Positions 27,801 to 34,850 of a DNA stretch of 64,000 nt are shown piece after piece; positions within the stretch are counted from its first letter, which is position 1, and every line of letters starts with the position of its first letter. The stretch is from positions 34,858,751-34,922,750 of the forward strand of contig CM018032.1 in the NCBI GenBank assembly GCA_008638375.1, read 5' to 3'. Position numbers and translations under genes: made by a program. Source of the stretch: Nyssa sinensis (Eukaryota; Streptophyta; Magnoliopsida; Cornales; Nyssaceae). The notes under the pieces were generated by a model that searched no databases, was not told the DNA's origin, and worked only from the letters and a program-made list of their open reading frames with translations.

Positions 27801-30800
27801 TATTCGCTATGTTTATTCCAGACGACGAGACCCACCTGATACATGTTCGGCATCTGTTTCTTCTTCGACATCAGATCCGATGACCAGTGATCTTGATCTA
27901 CCAATTGCCCTTCGCAAAGGTACGCGTCAGTGCACTTATCCTATTTCATCGTTTGTTTCTTATGATCACTTGTCTTCTTCTTCTTCTTCTTCTTTTGTTG
28001 CCTCCCTTGATTCTGTGACTATTCCCAAAACTGTGCATGAAGCCTTGATCTATCCTGGCTGGCGTGATGCTATGATAGAAGAGATGAATGCTTTAGATGC
28101 TAATGGTACTTGGGATTTAGTGCACTTACCTGCAGGAAATAAAGCTATTGGCTGTAAATGGGTGTTTGCTGTCAAATTCAATTCCGATGGCTTCGTGGCT
28201 CGCCTTAAAGCCCGTCTTGTGGCTAAAGGCTATACTCAGACTTATGGTGTGGATTATTTTGACACTTTCTTCCCCGTCGCTAAATTGACCTCGGTTCGTT
28301 TATTTATTTCTTTGGCAGCTACTAATGATTGGCCTTTACATCAGTTAGACATCAAAAATGCTTTTCTTACATGGTGATCTCCAGGAAGAAGTGTATATGG
28401 AGCAACCCCCTGGGTTTGTTGCTCAGGGGGAGTGTGGGCAAGTTTGTCATCTTCGTAAGTCCCTATATGGTTTGAAACAGAGTCCTCGTGCTTGGTTTGG
28501 AAAATTTAGTCAGGCAGTGAAAAAATTTGGAATGAATAAGAGCAAGTCTGACCTCTCAGTTTTCTATAAACATTCTACATCTGGCATCATTCTTCCTTGT
28601 TGTGTATGTGGACGATTTGTCATTACTGGAAGTGATATTGTGGGAATTTCATCTTTGAAGTCATTTCTTTACAGCCAGTTTCACACGAAAGATTTAGGGG
28701 TGTTGAAGTATTTCTTGGGAATTGAGGTGACAAGAAGCAAGAAAGGCATCTTCCTATCACAGAGGAAATATGTGCTTGACCTATTAATTGAGACTGGAAA
28801 GTTGGGGGCTAAGCCATGCAGTGCTCCAATGCTTCCTAATCTACAACTCACAAAAGATGGAGACTTATTTGAAGATCCTGAAAAGTATAGGGAGACTGGT
28901 TGGAAAATTGAACTATCTTACAGTAACTCGTCCTGATATTGCATACTCTGTCAGTATTGTAAGTTAGTTCATGTCCTCCCCAACAGTTCACCATTGGGCA
29001 GTGTTAGAATAGATCTTGTGTTACTTAAAGGGAACTCCTGGACGAGGGTTACTGTATAGAAATAATGGATATACTCACATCGAATGTTTTTCAGATGTAG
29101 ATTGGGCAGGTTCTAAGATTGACCAAAGATCCACTACTGGCTACTGTGTTTTTGTTGGAGGAAATTTGATCTCATGGAAAAGTAAGAAGCAAAATGTTGT
29201 GTCCCGATCCAGTGCAGAATCAGAATATAGAGCTATGGCATAGTCTGTATGTGAGATAATGTGGATATATCAACTCTTAATTGATGTTGGTCTTAAGGCT
29301 TCAATACCAGCAAAGTTGTGGTGTGATAACCAAGCTGCTCTTCATATTGCTTCCAATCCTGTGTTTCAGGAACGAACTAAGCATATTGAGATTGACTGTC
29401 ATTTTGTCGTGAAAAGTTGCAGCAAAATTTGATCTCTATAGGACATGTAAAAACTGGAGAACAACTAGGAGATATTTTCACAAAGGCTTTCAATGGGGCT
29501 CGGGTCAATTATATTTGCAATAAGCTGGGCATGATTAATATCTATGCTCCAGCTGGACGGGGAGTGTTATGGAATATACATGTAGGATTGTTCTAGAATA
29601 TACAGCCTGTAGGGTTGACTGTATAGATAGGCTTAATTATAGGGATTCCTAATTAGTTTGCTTTCCTATTATACTCTCAATTTGTGTATATATATATATA
29701 TATATTTGTACTATGAATAAAAACATATCGAGAATTATTTTTTCTCTCTTGATTTCAAATTCCAACATTGGTGTTTGAGTTAAGACCTTTGGTTGGTTGT
29801 TTATTTTATTTTATTTATATTTTATGTTATCAAGGAGCAGACCAAGTTGCAATGTCTTGTTTTGGTGGGTTGTTAAAATTTGAAAATATAGGATGGATGA
29901 ATTTGAAATTAAGGGCTTTGAGTTCATATCACAAATATATAAGTCGGTGGCTGTTAGTGTTGGAAACCGAAGGAGGATAGTGTAGAGGACCATAGAATTC
30001 ATGAATTTAATCGCAGTTGTGGGGTCCTTGGTCGTGGTTGTGACAGTATACAGGGATAGGGCCAGGATTTTAGTTTAGTGGGGGCAAATTTTTTTGCTAA
30101 ATGTTTAATCATAAATTTTAAAATTAATAAAGTATAAAAATTTAATATTAATTGATAATAATTTTGATAGGTAAATAACTTGATTGATATAAAAAAATTT
30201 ATAAATTAAATAAGAATTCTAATAAAAAAAAAAGACCTATAAAAAACTTTACAAAAGTTTCAAGAAAGTTAATAAAAGTTTCATTAAGGGGTCAAATGAA
30301 ATTAAAATAGGGTAAAGAATGAAAAAATTTAGACTCAAAAGGGGGGGGGGGAATATAAATTAAAAGGTATATTTCAATTTTTTTCTTAAAAAAAAAGAAA
30401 AAATTCAAATAAAAAAATTGAGGTTGGGGGCCCCTCGTCCTTGTGTAGCCTGGTCCTTGATGGTATCGAAGTATCGGGCTATCTTTAATGAGAATTGGAA
30501 ATTGTGACGATGAATTTTTTTTAAATATTAGCAAATCTCTTAAAAGTCACTGATACACACGTTTTGACAATAATTTATTACAATTTTTTTTTCTTATTAG
30601 TTTTTAATTTTTAAACACAGATTTTTTTTGAAGTAGCACCTTGAAAGACGCTAATTATTTTATATGAATTGTTTTTAGTTATACTACTAAGAAAGTATCA
30701 TTTGACTTAAATAACATTACAACAACTAGTACATAGCCAAAAATTATTATAAGCATGAAAATAATTATAGTGTGATTAATTATGTAAAACAAAATTTAAA

Positions 30801-32751
30801 ATTGAGGCCAAAGGCCTTTTCTTAGGTTGTATCGGCCCAAATTTTTTGCTACCTCGTTTCAATTTTTTGAATTTTTTTGTTAGGTATCTCTCTTCTATTT
30901 AGATCTCTTATAAGTAAGGATCAGAAGGATTATGCAAACAAAAAAAAAACTCAAAATAGTCCTATCAGTTCGATATAACTGTGAATTTTGGTCTCACCGA
31001 TATTTCAACTTGTGTCGGCATCAGAGGATCAAAAAACAGAGATGCATTGGCCGATACAACATGTAACATCCATTATTTATATCCATAGCATTGATATATA
31101 GAGGAGATACATTTTTTTTTACAATACATCTCCAATCAGAATCTTTCTTGGCATGGATTTCAAATACTTCTTTCACCTTGTTATTTCAAATCAACACATA
31201 TAAGGCTTTCAGATATATCCACGCATCTTATTGAAATCTGTTATTAAATCTAACTTTAAGCTATACTTCTTAAATCATTAAAATTAAATCCATTTATTTC
31301 AAATCCATCCATCCAAATTGAGCCTTATATCCTTCAAGGTTTCAAATCTTGTTCTGGTTTAATTTTCTTATATTTCCTGGTTCAATTGCACTGATACTGC
31401 TGCTGAGCTCCCAGATGGAAATAATAGGTTTATGGGCATCATTTTATATAGTTTGTTTATCAAGCCGAAGGGCTGAGTAAATTATGTGGATGCCTTTGGG
31501 TCACTTGTTCTCTTCAACTAAATGTTTTGTTTCCTCACTGGAGTGATGAAATTGGAACCACTTTTCAGTTTAGGAATGCTGCTGAATCCCCCCCCACTCA
31601 CCCCCTCCTGCCCCCTTCTCTTACACACACACACACACACTAACACCCACACAGTACTAAAGAAAATGTATTAGAGTTCCATTTTAAAGAAATTATAGAA
31701 TTAAATCCTAGTATCAATTGAGTGGTTCACCCAAAATAATTTCAAGTGAAAACTTATACTTTATACAGGTGATTTTAAATTGTGCACGCAATGAAATGCC
31801 ATCATCACCCTTCTCCATATTTTTATGCATGCATATCTTTTTTTTCCTTTACAAAAAAAATGTTCTAATACTTCAATCCTGTGAATTGTTTTGTAATCAT
31901 TGTTGTTCTCTGGACCAGTAATTCAGATCGAACTCTCTGCTCTCACTGCAGAGGAAGAGAAGCTGAACTCTATTGCAAAACGGTAGCTAATGGTATGCAA
32001 GAAATTTATTTCTTTATTCTTTTTGGTGTTCCACTTTTAAAGTTTGCTGCAACAAATGCCCTTTTTGAAATAATGAACAAAAAAAGGATAAATAAATGAT
32101 ATTGTATGCTGATTGCAGTATCTGAGTTAGAAAAGCTTTTTGGGAGGCTGTGGACACAGTGCCAGGAGTGCCAAGGCTCTCTTCATCAAGATGTGCTGTG
32201 CACTAGGTTTTCTTTTCCCTCATCTTGTTTAGTATCTTTGATTATGAAACCTATGTTATAGATTATTTCCTGTTTGGATTGTTCACAACCTCTAGCATGA
32301 AAGTTGGCTGTTATTTCAAAGAAAAAGAACTTGAGGAGGATTGTGCTTTTTTATAACCTTTTTGCAGCACTCCACTATCAAATGATAGAGTTTGCAAGTT
32401 CTTTCTGTGCAATAATAGTTGGGAATTTGCTGTCTGGAATGACGGCCAACTGATTACGTCTGGAATGACATTCAATTGATTACACCTGCTAGTCGCATTA
32501 TTATCCTTTTTTTTTTTTTTTTCTTCTTCTTCTTCTACACACACATATATATATATATATATATTAAATTTTGTATTGAGCAAAACACATCATCCTTAAT
32601 TCATGCTTCTCTTTTGTATGCTATTTTTTTATTTTAATCACAAGTGATGTATGTTTTGTTCAGTCGGGATTGTCCAATATTTTACCGGAGGAAGAAGGCA
32701 CAGAAAGACATGGCTGAAGCGAAGCTCCAATTAGATCGGTGGAACTTCTAA
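1280..32751 (+). CDS. POLD1: DNA polymerase delta catalytic subunit, 3' part (19 exons, one frameshift)
   Basis: The product is the family-B replicative polymerase that synthesises DNA with PCNA in the nucleus and proofreads with a 3'-5' exonuclease. Joined exons: 1280-1366, 4769-4888, 4979-5077, 14952-15059, 15220-15315, 15408-15473, 18871-18927, 19103-19190, 19316-19395, 21528-21641, 22469-22583, 22667-22839, 22952-23023, 23822-23896, 23986-24075, 24158-24319, 31919-31992, 32119-32206, 32664-32751. Visible landmarks are the Exo III YxxxD, motif [15 protein letters not shown], motif [10 protein letters not shown], motif C YGDTDS, KKRY, and CysA and CysB cysteine pairs. About 616 residues are present; plant homologues are near 1,090, so the N-terminal exons lie upstream of the window. 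All junctions keep phase except one extra base in the sixteenth exon, giving TAG at 24257. Splice sites and the protein match plant POLD1 as I know it; identity is very secure, functionality is not. Confidence 0.96.
1876..2150 (+). repeat. Diverged direct repeat inside a POLD1 intron
   Basis: Two copies, about 1876-2000 and 2041-2150, share the order taataaaa, then a GGAT(T)TCTGCCTAAAA-like block, then GCTAATTGCAGTTCCA. A (TA)n tract at 1929-1948 separates parts of the first copy. It is an old tandem duplication of intronic sequence with no coding content. Confidence 0.6.
2445..3480 (-). mobile_element. 5'-truncated LINE (L1-type) 3' fragment
   Basis: Read on the minus strand, the stretch ends in a poly-A tail (T14 on the + strand at 2445-2458). 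Upstream of it are broken reading frames resembling the C-terminal part of plant LINE ORF2, for example [13 protein letters not shown] in 2942-3238 and a related frame in 3258-3479. Those frames have the look of the region before the zinc-binding reverse-transcriptase tail. The fragment is interrupted by a SINE-like insertion near 2730-2880. The 5' boundary is uncertain. Confidence 0.6.
2730..2880 (+). mobile_element. tRNA-derived SINE-like insertion
   Basis: TAGCTCGGATGGG at 2744-2756 resembles a Pol III A box, and GTTCAATTCC at 2790-2799 resembles a B box. The spacing is that of a tRNA gene but there is no tRNA fold around it. It lies inside the minus-strand LINE fragment. Ends and target duplication were not resolved. 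Confidence 0.45.
3741..3918 (+). repeat. 89-bp tandem duplication
   Basis: Units 3741-3829 and 3830-3918 both begin GTTTTTCATTTTGAAAAGAA and end near AGCCATCAAGCT, with a handful of substitutions. The duplication lies in a POLD1 intron and shows no coding potential. Confidence 0.85.
4769..4888 (+). CDS. POLD1: POLD1 exon 2 of window (end of exonuclease domain)
   Basis: This exon has 40 codons, starting [12 protein letters not shown] and ending SRGQSIK. The leading Asp completes the Exo III YxxxD motif. It is flanked by agttgcag and AAG|gttatt, both phase 0. Confidence 0.94.
4979..5077 (+). CDS. POLD1: POLD1 exon 3 of window
   Basis: This exon has 33 codons, [12 protein letters not shown] through QGTYEGAT. 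It is the linker leading into the palm domain and lies only 90 bp after the previous exon. It is followed by a consensus gtaagt donor and a 9.9-kb repeat-filled intron. Confidence 0.94.
5745..6126 (+). mobile_element. MITE copy 1 (382 bp, GACACG-rich ends)
   Basis: The inverted ends are CTAAGAAGCATAGATACAGA at the left and ...GTGTCCGTACTTCTTA at the right. Flanking direct repeats GTTGCTATC at 5736-5744 and 6127-6135 form a 9-bp target duplication. The interior is AT-rich with no ORF. An 8-9 bp duplication fits hAT or Mutator-type transposition; the family is not identified. Confidence 0.85.
6180..9850. repeat. Unclassified repeat-like region, possibly an old long LTR
   Basis: This is a non-coding stretch with ACCGG-rich and (CA)n-rich parts. 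Its compositional order (CCGGTCCAACC, then ACACAC blocks, then a CTTCAAGCTTCTTCC segment) recalls the minus-strand long LTR at 57,411-60,872. I found no clean TG...CA ends or target duplication. The (CA)n reading frames here are not genes. Confidence 0.3.
9888..10242 (-). mobile_element. MITE copy 2, inverted relative to copy 1
   Basis: This is the reverse complement of the 5745-6126 element through most of its length, including the tract around GTCCGAACACTTGAATCATG. It is flanked by GTTAAAATC at 9879-9887 and GTTAAAATT at 10243-10251, an 8-9 bp target duplication. There is no ORF. Confidence 0.85.
10837..10960 (+). mobile_element. Partial MITE copy 3
   Basis: It starts ATCTATGAAGCACGGACACG, as the minus-strand copy does. 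It runs through GTAGGACACAAACACGTTGG, as in copy 1, then dissolves into AT-rich sequence and (TA)n. The opposite terminal repeat is not present, so it is truncated or badly decayed. Confidence 0.6.
11350..11367 (+). repeat. Poly-G tract (G18)
   Basis: Eighteen consecutive G follow AAAAAGGC. The tract is G-quadruplex-prone and an error hot spot for sequencing. Confidence 0.95.
12147..12189 (+). repeat. (AG)n microsatellite
   Basis: This is a nearly uninterrupted AG dinucleotide run inside the large POLD1 intron. A shorter GA run occurs at about 12100-12115. Confidence 0.95.
14321..14505 (+). repeat. Short direct repeat pair
   Basis: GTTAAAATATATTGCTATAC at 14321 and GTTGAAATATATAGTTATAC at 14461 each continue into CTC...CAAGCTTT-like sequence. 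They enclose about 95 bp. They may be the two ends of a small decayed element, but this is unproven. Confidence 0.5.
14952..15059 (+). CDS. POLD1: POLD1 exon 4 of window (motif A)
   Basis: This exon has 36 codons and carries polymerase motif [15 protein letters not shown], whose Asp binds catalytic metal. It follows a (CT)n tract and a ttttacag acceptor. The donor is CTG|gtgaaa. Confidence 0.95.
15220..15315 (+). CDS. POLD1: POLD1 exon 5 of window
   Basis: This exon has 32 codons, [14 protein letters not shown] through FVKSNLQK. The acceptor is the less usual gaag|GTA, and only this choice restores the family sequence and phase. The donor is AAG|gttaaa. Confidence 0.93.
15408..15473 (+). CDS. 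POLD1: POLD1 exon 6 of window
   Basis: This exon has 22 codons, [16 protein letters not shown] followed by AKADLK, in the fingers region. The acceptor is ctttcag and the donor is AAG|gtgttc. Confidence 0.94.
15740..16837 (+). mobile_element. 1.1-kb non-autonomous DNA transposon (hAT-like)
   Basis: The ends are near-perfect inverted repeats, CAATGTTTTCAAAACCGG at the left and CCGGTTTTGAAAACATTG at the right. They are bordered by an 8-bp duplication TTTGGACT at 15732-15739 and 16838-16845. The subterminal regions are crowded with ACCGG/CCGGT motifs. The centre is GC-rich, with GTCGTCC-type repeats, and has no transposase frame. Eight-base duplications are typical of the hAT superfamily. The element sits in the POLD1 intron before motif-B exons. 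Confidence 0.85.
17593..17753 (+). mobile_element. Au-type SINE
   Basis: It reads GGGCGGGTCTTGGTGAAATG (A-box region), then a B-box-like GGTTTGAGTT, then TAAGGCTGTGTACATCTAAC, and ends GGGAGCCTCGTGCACTGG...CCCTTTT. This order and 3' end match the Au SINE family of plants from memory. A central part of the consensus appears to be missing. It is in a POLD1 intron, in sense orientation. Confidence 0.75.
18188..18223 (+). repeat. Compound homopolymer C20-A16
   Basis: Twenty C are followed directly by sixteen A in a POLD1 intron. The frames encoding poly-Gly and poly-Phe across it are artefacts. Confidence 0.95.
18871..18927 (+). CDS. POLD1: POLD1 exon 7 of window
   Basis: This exon has 19 codons, [19 protein letters not shown]. 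The final Lys is the first residue of motif B (K-x6-YG type). The acceptor is gattctag and the donor is AAG|gtagaa. It follows a 3.4-kb intron holding a hAT-like element and a SINE. Confidence 0.94.
19103..19190 (+). CDS. POLD1: POLD1 exon 8 of window (motif B)
   Basis: This exon is 88 bp, with its start in phase 0 and its end after the first base of a Gly codon. It encodes [16 protein letters not shown], the main part of motif B, and ends SSVTSYG. The acceptor is ggcttttcag and the donor is G|gtaatg. Confidence 0.95.
19316..19395 (+). CDS. POLD1: POLD1 exon 9 of window
   Basis: This exon is 80 bp and completes the split Gly codon. It then encodes [15 protein letters not shown] and ends EHNAE. 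The acceptor is ttaaag and the donor is GAG|gtacat. Together with the preceding exon it gives 56 whole codons. Confidence 0.93.
19505..20085 (+). mobile_element. MITE-like element with ACCGGTT subterminal motifs
   Basis: The ends are CATAGTTATTAGAACTGG at the left and GGTTGCGATAACTATG at the right, an imperfect inverted repeat. The ACCGGTT blocks resemble those of the element at 15,740. The flanks (CTTTTAAC and CTTTAAAC) suggest a decayed 8-bp duplication. It lies in the intron between the motif-B and motif-C exons. Confidence 0.55.
21528..21641 (+). CDS. POLD1: POLD1 exon 10 of window (motif C)
   Basis: This exon has 38 codons and opens with [11 protein letters not shown], polymerase motif C, with its two catalytic Asp residues intact. 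It ends SGTFMK before a consensus gtaagt donor. Confidence 0.95.
22469..22583 (+). CDS. POLD1: POLD1 exon 11 of window (KKRY)
   Basis: This exon is 115 bp, [14 protein letters not shown] through DKMDTK, plus one base of a Gly codon. It contains the conserved KKRY motif of family-B polymerases. The acceptor is again an AAG (atgaag|CCC). Confidence 0.93.
22667..22839 (+). CDS. POLD1: POLD1 exon 12 of window
   Basis: This exon is 173 bp, [15 protein letters not shown] through LSLLVITK, in the thumb domain. It completes the split Gly codon. The acceptor is gttgacag and the donor is AAG|gtaaga. Confidence 0.94.
22952..23023 (+). CDS. POLD1: POLD1 exon 13 of window
   Basis: This exon has 24 codons, [19 protein letters not shown] and then ERMRK, in the thumb domain. 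The acceptor is tttaacag and the donor is AAG|gttggt. Confidence 0.94.
23822..23896 (+). CDS. POLD1: POLD1 exon 14 of window
   Basis: This exon has 25 codons, [17 protein letters not shown] through KGAK, a strongly conserved polymerase-delta stretch. The acceptor is gattaacag and the donor is AAG|gtaatc. Confidence 0.94.
23986..24075 (+). CDS. POLD1: POLD1 exon 15 of window
   Basis: This exon has 30 codons, [14 protein letters not shown] through NQISK. The acceptor is gaaaacag and the donor is AAG|gttagt. Confidence 0.94.
24158..24319 (+). pseudogene. POLD1: POLD1 exon 16 of window, carrying a +1 frameshift
   Basis: The exon runs from tttgcag|CCA to ATCAG|gtataa and is 162 bp, where homology predicts 161. 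Thirty-three codons ([10 protein letters not shown] to ISTPSN) read in frame, then TAG at 24257-24259. The homologous protein resumes one base later as [16 protein letters not shown]. The simplest explanation is one extra T at 24257. If real, the product ends before the first CysA pair (CIGC) and loses about 103 residues. The final split Ser codon (AG|T) joins the next exon only in the shifted frame. Confidence 0.92.
24695..24699 (+). repeat. Copia target-site duplication, left
   Basis: AATTC immediately precedes the TGTTAC start of the 5' LTR. It is repeated at 29758-29762, immediately after the 3' LTR. Confidence 0.9.
24700..24909 (+). repeat. Copia 5' LTR
   Basis: It begins TGTTACAGAATATACATG and ends CTTGATTTCA. 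It contains a (GT)n(TA)n tract at 24828-24856 that is longer than in the 3' copy. Confidence 0.93.
24910..24921 (+). other. Copia primer-binding site
   Basis: TGGTATCAAAGC directly follows the LTR. It differs by one base from the TGGTATCAGAGC typically complementary to initiator Met-tRNA. Confidence 0.9.
25413..26354 (+). pseudogene. Copia gag remnant with zinc knuckle
   Basis: The frame starts [10 protein letters not shown] and reads through UBN2-like gag sequence with stops at 25509 (TAG, where a Trp is expected), 25800, 26124 and 26339. The CCHC knuckle [14 protein letters not shown] near 26170-26220 is intact. The 134-aa frame starting at 25016 lies in the untranslated leader and is probably not a gene. 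Confidence 0.85.
26355..26738 (+). pseudogene. Copia protease remnant
   Basis: [13 protein letters not shown] near 26438-26475 is the aspartic protease active site (DSGA). The frame is the same as gag. It is lost near 26690, where the homologous reading moves to the +1 frame. Confidence 0.85.
26689..27440 (+). pseudogene. Copia integrase remnant
   Basis: A GAG-pre-integrase segment (HCRLEHPSL through [10 protein letters not shown]) is followed by the integrase core with [11 protein letters not shown] and FVDDFSR. A TAG at 27280 interrupts [14 protein letters not shown], and a frameshift follows near 27440. Confidence 0.85.
27565..28936 (+). pseudogene. Copia reverse transcriptase remnant
   Basis: Motifs include [31 protein letters not shown] and [10 protein letters not shown] frameshift near 28370 moves to [16 protein letters not shown] and [11 protein letters not shown]. 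The YVDD region near 28600 is displaced by another frameshift, so the active site is not readable in one frame. Confidence 0.85.
29016..29440 (+). pseudogene. Copia RNase H remnant
   Basis: The landmarks are [19 protein letters not shown] and [13 protein letters not shown]. They are followed by a TAG at 29241, then continue in frame with [20 protein letters not shown]. Confidence 0.85.
29565..29757 (+). repeat. Copia 3' LTR
   Basis: It begins TGTTATGGAATATACATG after the purine tract GGACGGGGAG and ends CTTGATTTCA. It is shorter than the 5' LTR, mainly in the TA/GT run. Confidence 0.93.
30050..30465 (+). mobile_element. MITE-like decayed element
   Basis: The left end AGGGCCAGGATTTTAGTTTA and the right end GGGGGCCCCTC...CCTGGTCCTTG are weak inverted repeats around a very AT-rich core. 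There is no ORF. Boundaries and family are uncertain. Confidence 0.35.
31919..31992 (+). CDS. POLD1: POLD1 exon 17 of window (second half of CysA)
   Basis: This exon is 74 bp, [14 protein letters not shown] through TVAN. It holds the second cysteine pair (CSHC) of the CysA zinc module, known in the family for PCNA contact. It is separated from the first pair by a 7.6-kb intron containing a Copia element. The acceptor is ctggaccag. Confidence 0.93.
32119..32206 (+). CDS. POLD1: POLD1 exon 18 of window (CysB first part)
   Basis: This exon is 88 bp, [18 protein letters not shown] through DVLCT. It carries three of the four CysB cysteines, the module that in the family ligates an iron-sulfur cluster and contacts the B subunit. 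The acceptor is gattgcag and the donor is CTAG|gttttc. Confidence 0.93.
32664..32751 (+). CDS. POLD1: POLD1 exon 19 of window, terminal coding exon
   Basis: This exon completes a split Ser codon, then encodes [16 protein letters not shown] through QLDRWNF and stops at TAA 32749-32751. The Cys of RDC is the last CysB ligand. The C-terminal RWxF ending is typical of plant POLD1. Confidence 0.94.
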
Positions 32752-33290
32752 GTGGGTGTACTTTTTGCCAGAGTCCAATTTCCTGATCGTTAGCATTCCA
32801 AAATTTATCCAATCTCGTGTGTAGGGTTGTTTTAATAGTTAGTCAAGAAAAGCCTTGAAGTAGTGTGCCCAATCAAGGAAGGTGCCCCTTTCATGATGAA
32901 TTGAAGATACTATAAACTTTCTTTGAAGCACAATAGAATGGACAACCTGTGAGAAGATGAAGTCAACCTTTTTCCTTTGCCGGTGTAGTTAACATGAACT
33001 GCATGCAGAGTTAAGCCTGGAGATTTTGGCGTCATTTATAATTGGATTACACATGTTAGTGAAGAGTTTACCAGTGTGAAAGATTGAAGTTGGGTGGATC
33101 CATGGGAAAATTCTGGTGATTGATTTGGCTTTTCAAGGTTTCAGTAGTTGAAAACGATGCTTGTTCATGTGGGATTTATGATACTTGCAGCTTCCTCGTA
33201 CATGCTTTAGGCAAGTTCAGGACGTCAAAAGTCAAGAGATTTGGTACATTTTGTTTTTGTTGTCTGTAATTAATTTATAAGAGCTCTTTA
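32752..33290 (+). other. POLD1: Probable POLD1 3' UTR
   Basis: This is unique-looking, non-coding sequence after the POLD1 stop. It ends near an A-run at 33290-33305 preceded by TTTATAAGAGC. I see no clear AATAAA close to the end, so the cleavage site is inferred only. Confidence 0.4.
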
Positions 33291-34690
33291 AAAAAAAAAA
33301 AAAAACTGATGGCTGAGTTAGTAATTATTATTTGTACTAATGGTTACAAGTTGCCATATGCTTGTTTCTGTCCTCTTTCTTTTTCTTTTTTTATAACTAT
33401 TTTAGGTTTTCAGAAAATGGCAACTTTTGGATTGCTCCGGTTTACTGTTCACAAAAACTCTTGAGATCCAGCTCTTAAAAAATGAAATCGGGAAAACAAT
33501 CCTGTTGTTAAAAAGGAAAATTGAAACAGAAGACTGTTAATCTAATTTCCATTATCAAATTTTATATGTCCCATACATGAGATGAACAACACTCTGGGCA
33601 AATTGCCTCATTTCCATGTGTTCTCAAAATATCCATTGATGTATACAATTATAAAATTCGTATCTTAGAATTAAATTTGAAGATCATTTTTAAATTAGTT
33701 TTTTTCCGAACCCGTTTCAATTCTAAGTCGGTTTGGATTTCATGTAATCAAATACAATTTCAGTTTTCTTTATTTATTTACTTATTGCAAGTACGAGGTT
33801 GAAGAAAGATTGTAAACTATCTGGGATCAAACAGGTGATTAACCTGAATGAATGACAGCTGATTTGGCGTAGGACAGGTCTGGTATTTTTTTTATTTAAA
33901 AAAAAAAATAGTGGAGAGGATGCCACCTTGCACCATCCCAAATTTTAGGTATTTTTGAATGAATTTGATTGGCACATTGCCACTTTATTATATCGGACCA
34001 ATCAAAATTTTTTTACTAAAATAAGTTATGATGTAAATTTTGGACATAAGAGATAAACTTAATGTAACAAGTATTTTGGTAAAGAAATTTGAATATTTAA
34101 AATAAAGCTAAAATGTCCAAACTAGTAGCATGACCATTTGGGTTCAAGATTAAGATATTAAAATTAGGACTTTGAATTAATTAAAATCTGAATCTTGATA
34201 AGCAAATTAGACGATAAAAACTTGATGACCAGCACATGAAATGATCAAAATATAAAATATATATGTACAACATCATTGGGAGAAATAAAGCATGTATAAT
34301 GCACATGATATATGATTTATATATGTATAAGCCATATATATATATATATATAGGTGTGAGTGGACCCCACTATCCCATAGAAAGCTTCTTGATAAAAATA
34401 TGATCTAAGCTCCCATGCAAGGTGTCATCTTCTAAATTTAGGATAGATTTCCTCCAACACGTCAGTATAAGAACCATGGTCCCTCAATTTTGAACATTTC
34501 ATAAACATTAATAGGGTGTGTGCATGTGTCCTGCTGATTACATCAGTTCAACCGAGAGAGAGAGAGAGAGAGACAGAGAGATTCAACTTTGAATAGAAGC
34601 AAAGGAATCCAAGGACTGGAAGCTCTTGCATGCATGAACAAGAAGATGAAGAGGAGAGCAGTGGAACAAGGGAGTGGACAGAGAAACTAA

Positions 34691-34692
<2 letters not shown>

Positions 34693-34763
<71 letters not shown>
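34693..34763 (+). repeat. (AG)n microsatellite
   Basis: About 71 bases of pure AG repeat lie just before a short ATG-initiated frame. The minus-strand poly-(Leu-Ser) frame over it is an artefact. Confidence 0.97.
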
Positions 34764-34766
<3 letters not shown>

Positions 34767-34850
34767 GAATCAGCTCTGAAACAAGTACTAATCTTGATCT
34801 TTTTGATTTCCATTCATCATTTTTTGTTATATTATGATGATTCAAGGTGA
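34764..34850 (+). CDS. Possible short secreted-peptide ORF or orphan first exon
   Basis: The ATG directly follows the (AG)n tract. The 28-codon frame reads MESALKQVLILIFLISIHHF then LLYYDDSR, a Lys followed by a hydrophobic core like a signal peptide, before TGA. A good donor (TCAAG|gtgaga) lies at 34846, so it could instead be a first exon whose gene body was cut off by the repeats downstream. No family is recognised and chance occurrence is quite possible. Confidence 0.22.

Larger units (their letters stand above)
24700..29757 (+). mobile_element. Ty1/Copia LTR retrotransposon, structurally complete, coding-dead
   Basis: The element has paired LTRs (24700-24909 and 29565-29757), AATTC target duplications, a Met-tRNA-type primer site and a purine tract before the 3' LTR. 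Domains run in Copia order: gag with zinc knuckle, protease, integrase, reverse transcriptase, RNase H. In-frame stops and several frameshifts break all of them, so it cannot move autonomously. It is inserted in sense orientation in a POLD1 intron about 380 bp after the frameshifted exon. Outside the TA/GT microsatellite I count about six substitutions between the LTRs by eye, so the insertion is not very recent. Confidence 0.95.
24320..31918 (+). other. 7.6-kb POLD1 intron expanded by a Copia insertion
   Basis: The intron lies between the two cysteine pairs of the CysA module. Besides the Copia element it holds a MITE-like stretch near 30.05-30.47 kb and a C-rich/(CA)n tract at 31.59-31.64 kb. 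The remainder (30.5-31.6 kb) shows no recognisable feature. Confidence 0.8.

Noticed and set aside
34583..34813. Minus-strand ORF rich in Leu-Ser
   Set aside because: It is a translation of the (AG)n microsatellite, as are the frames at 59,982-60,349.
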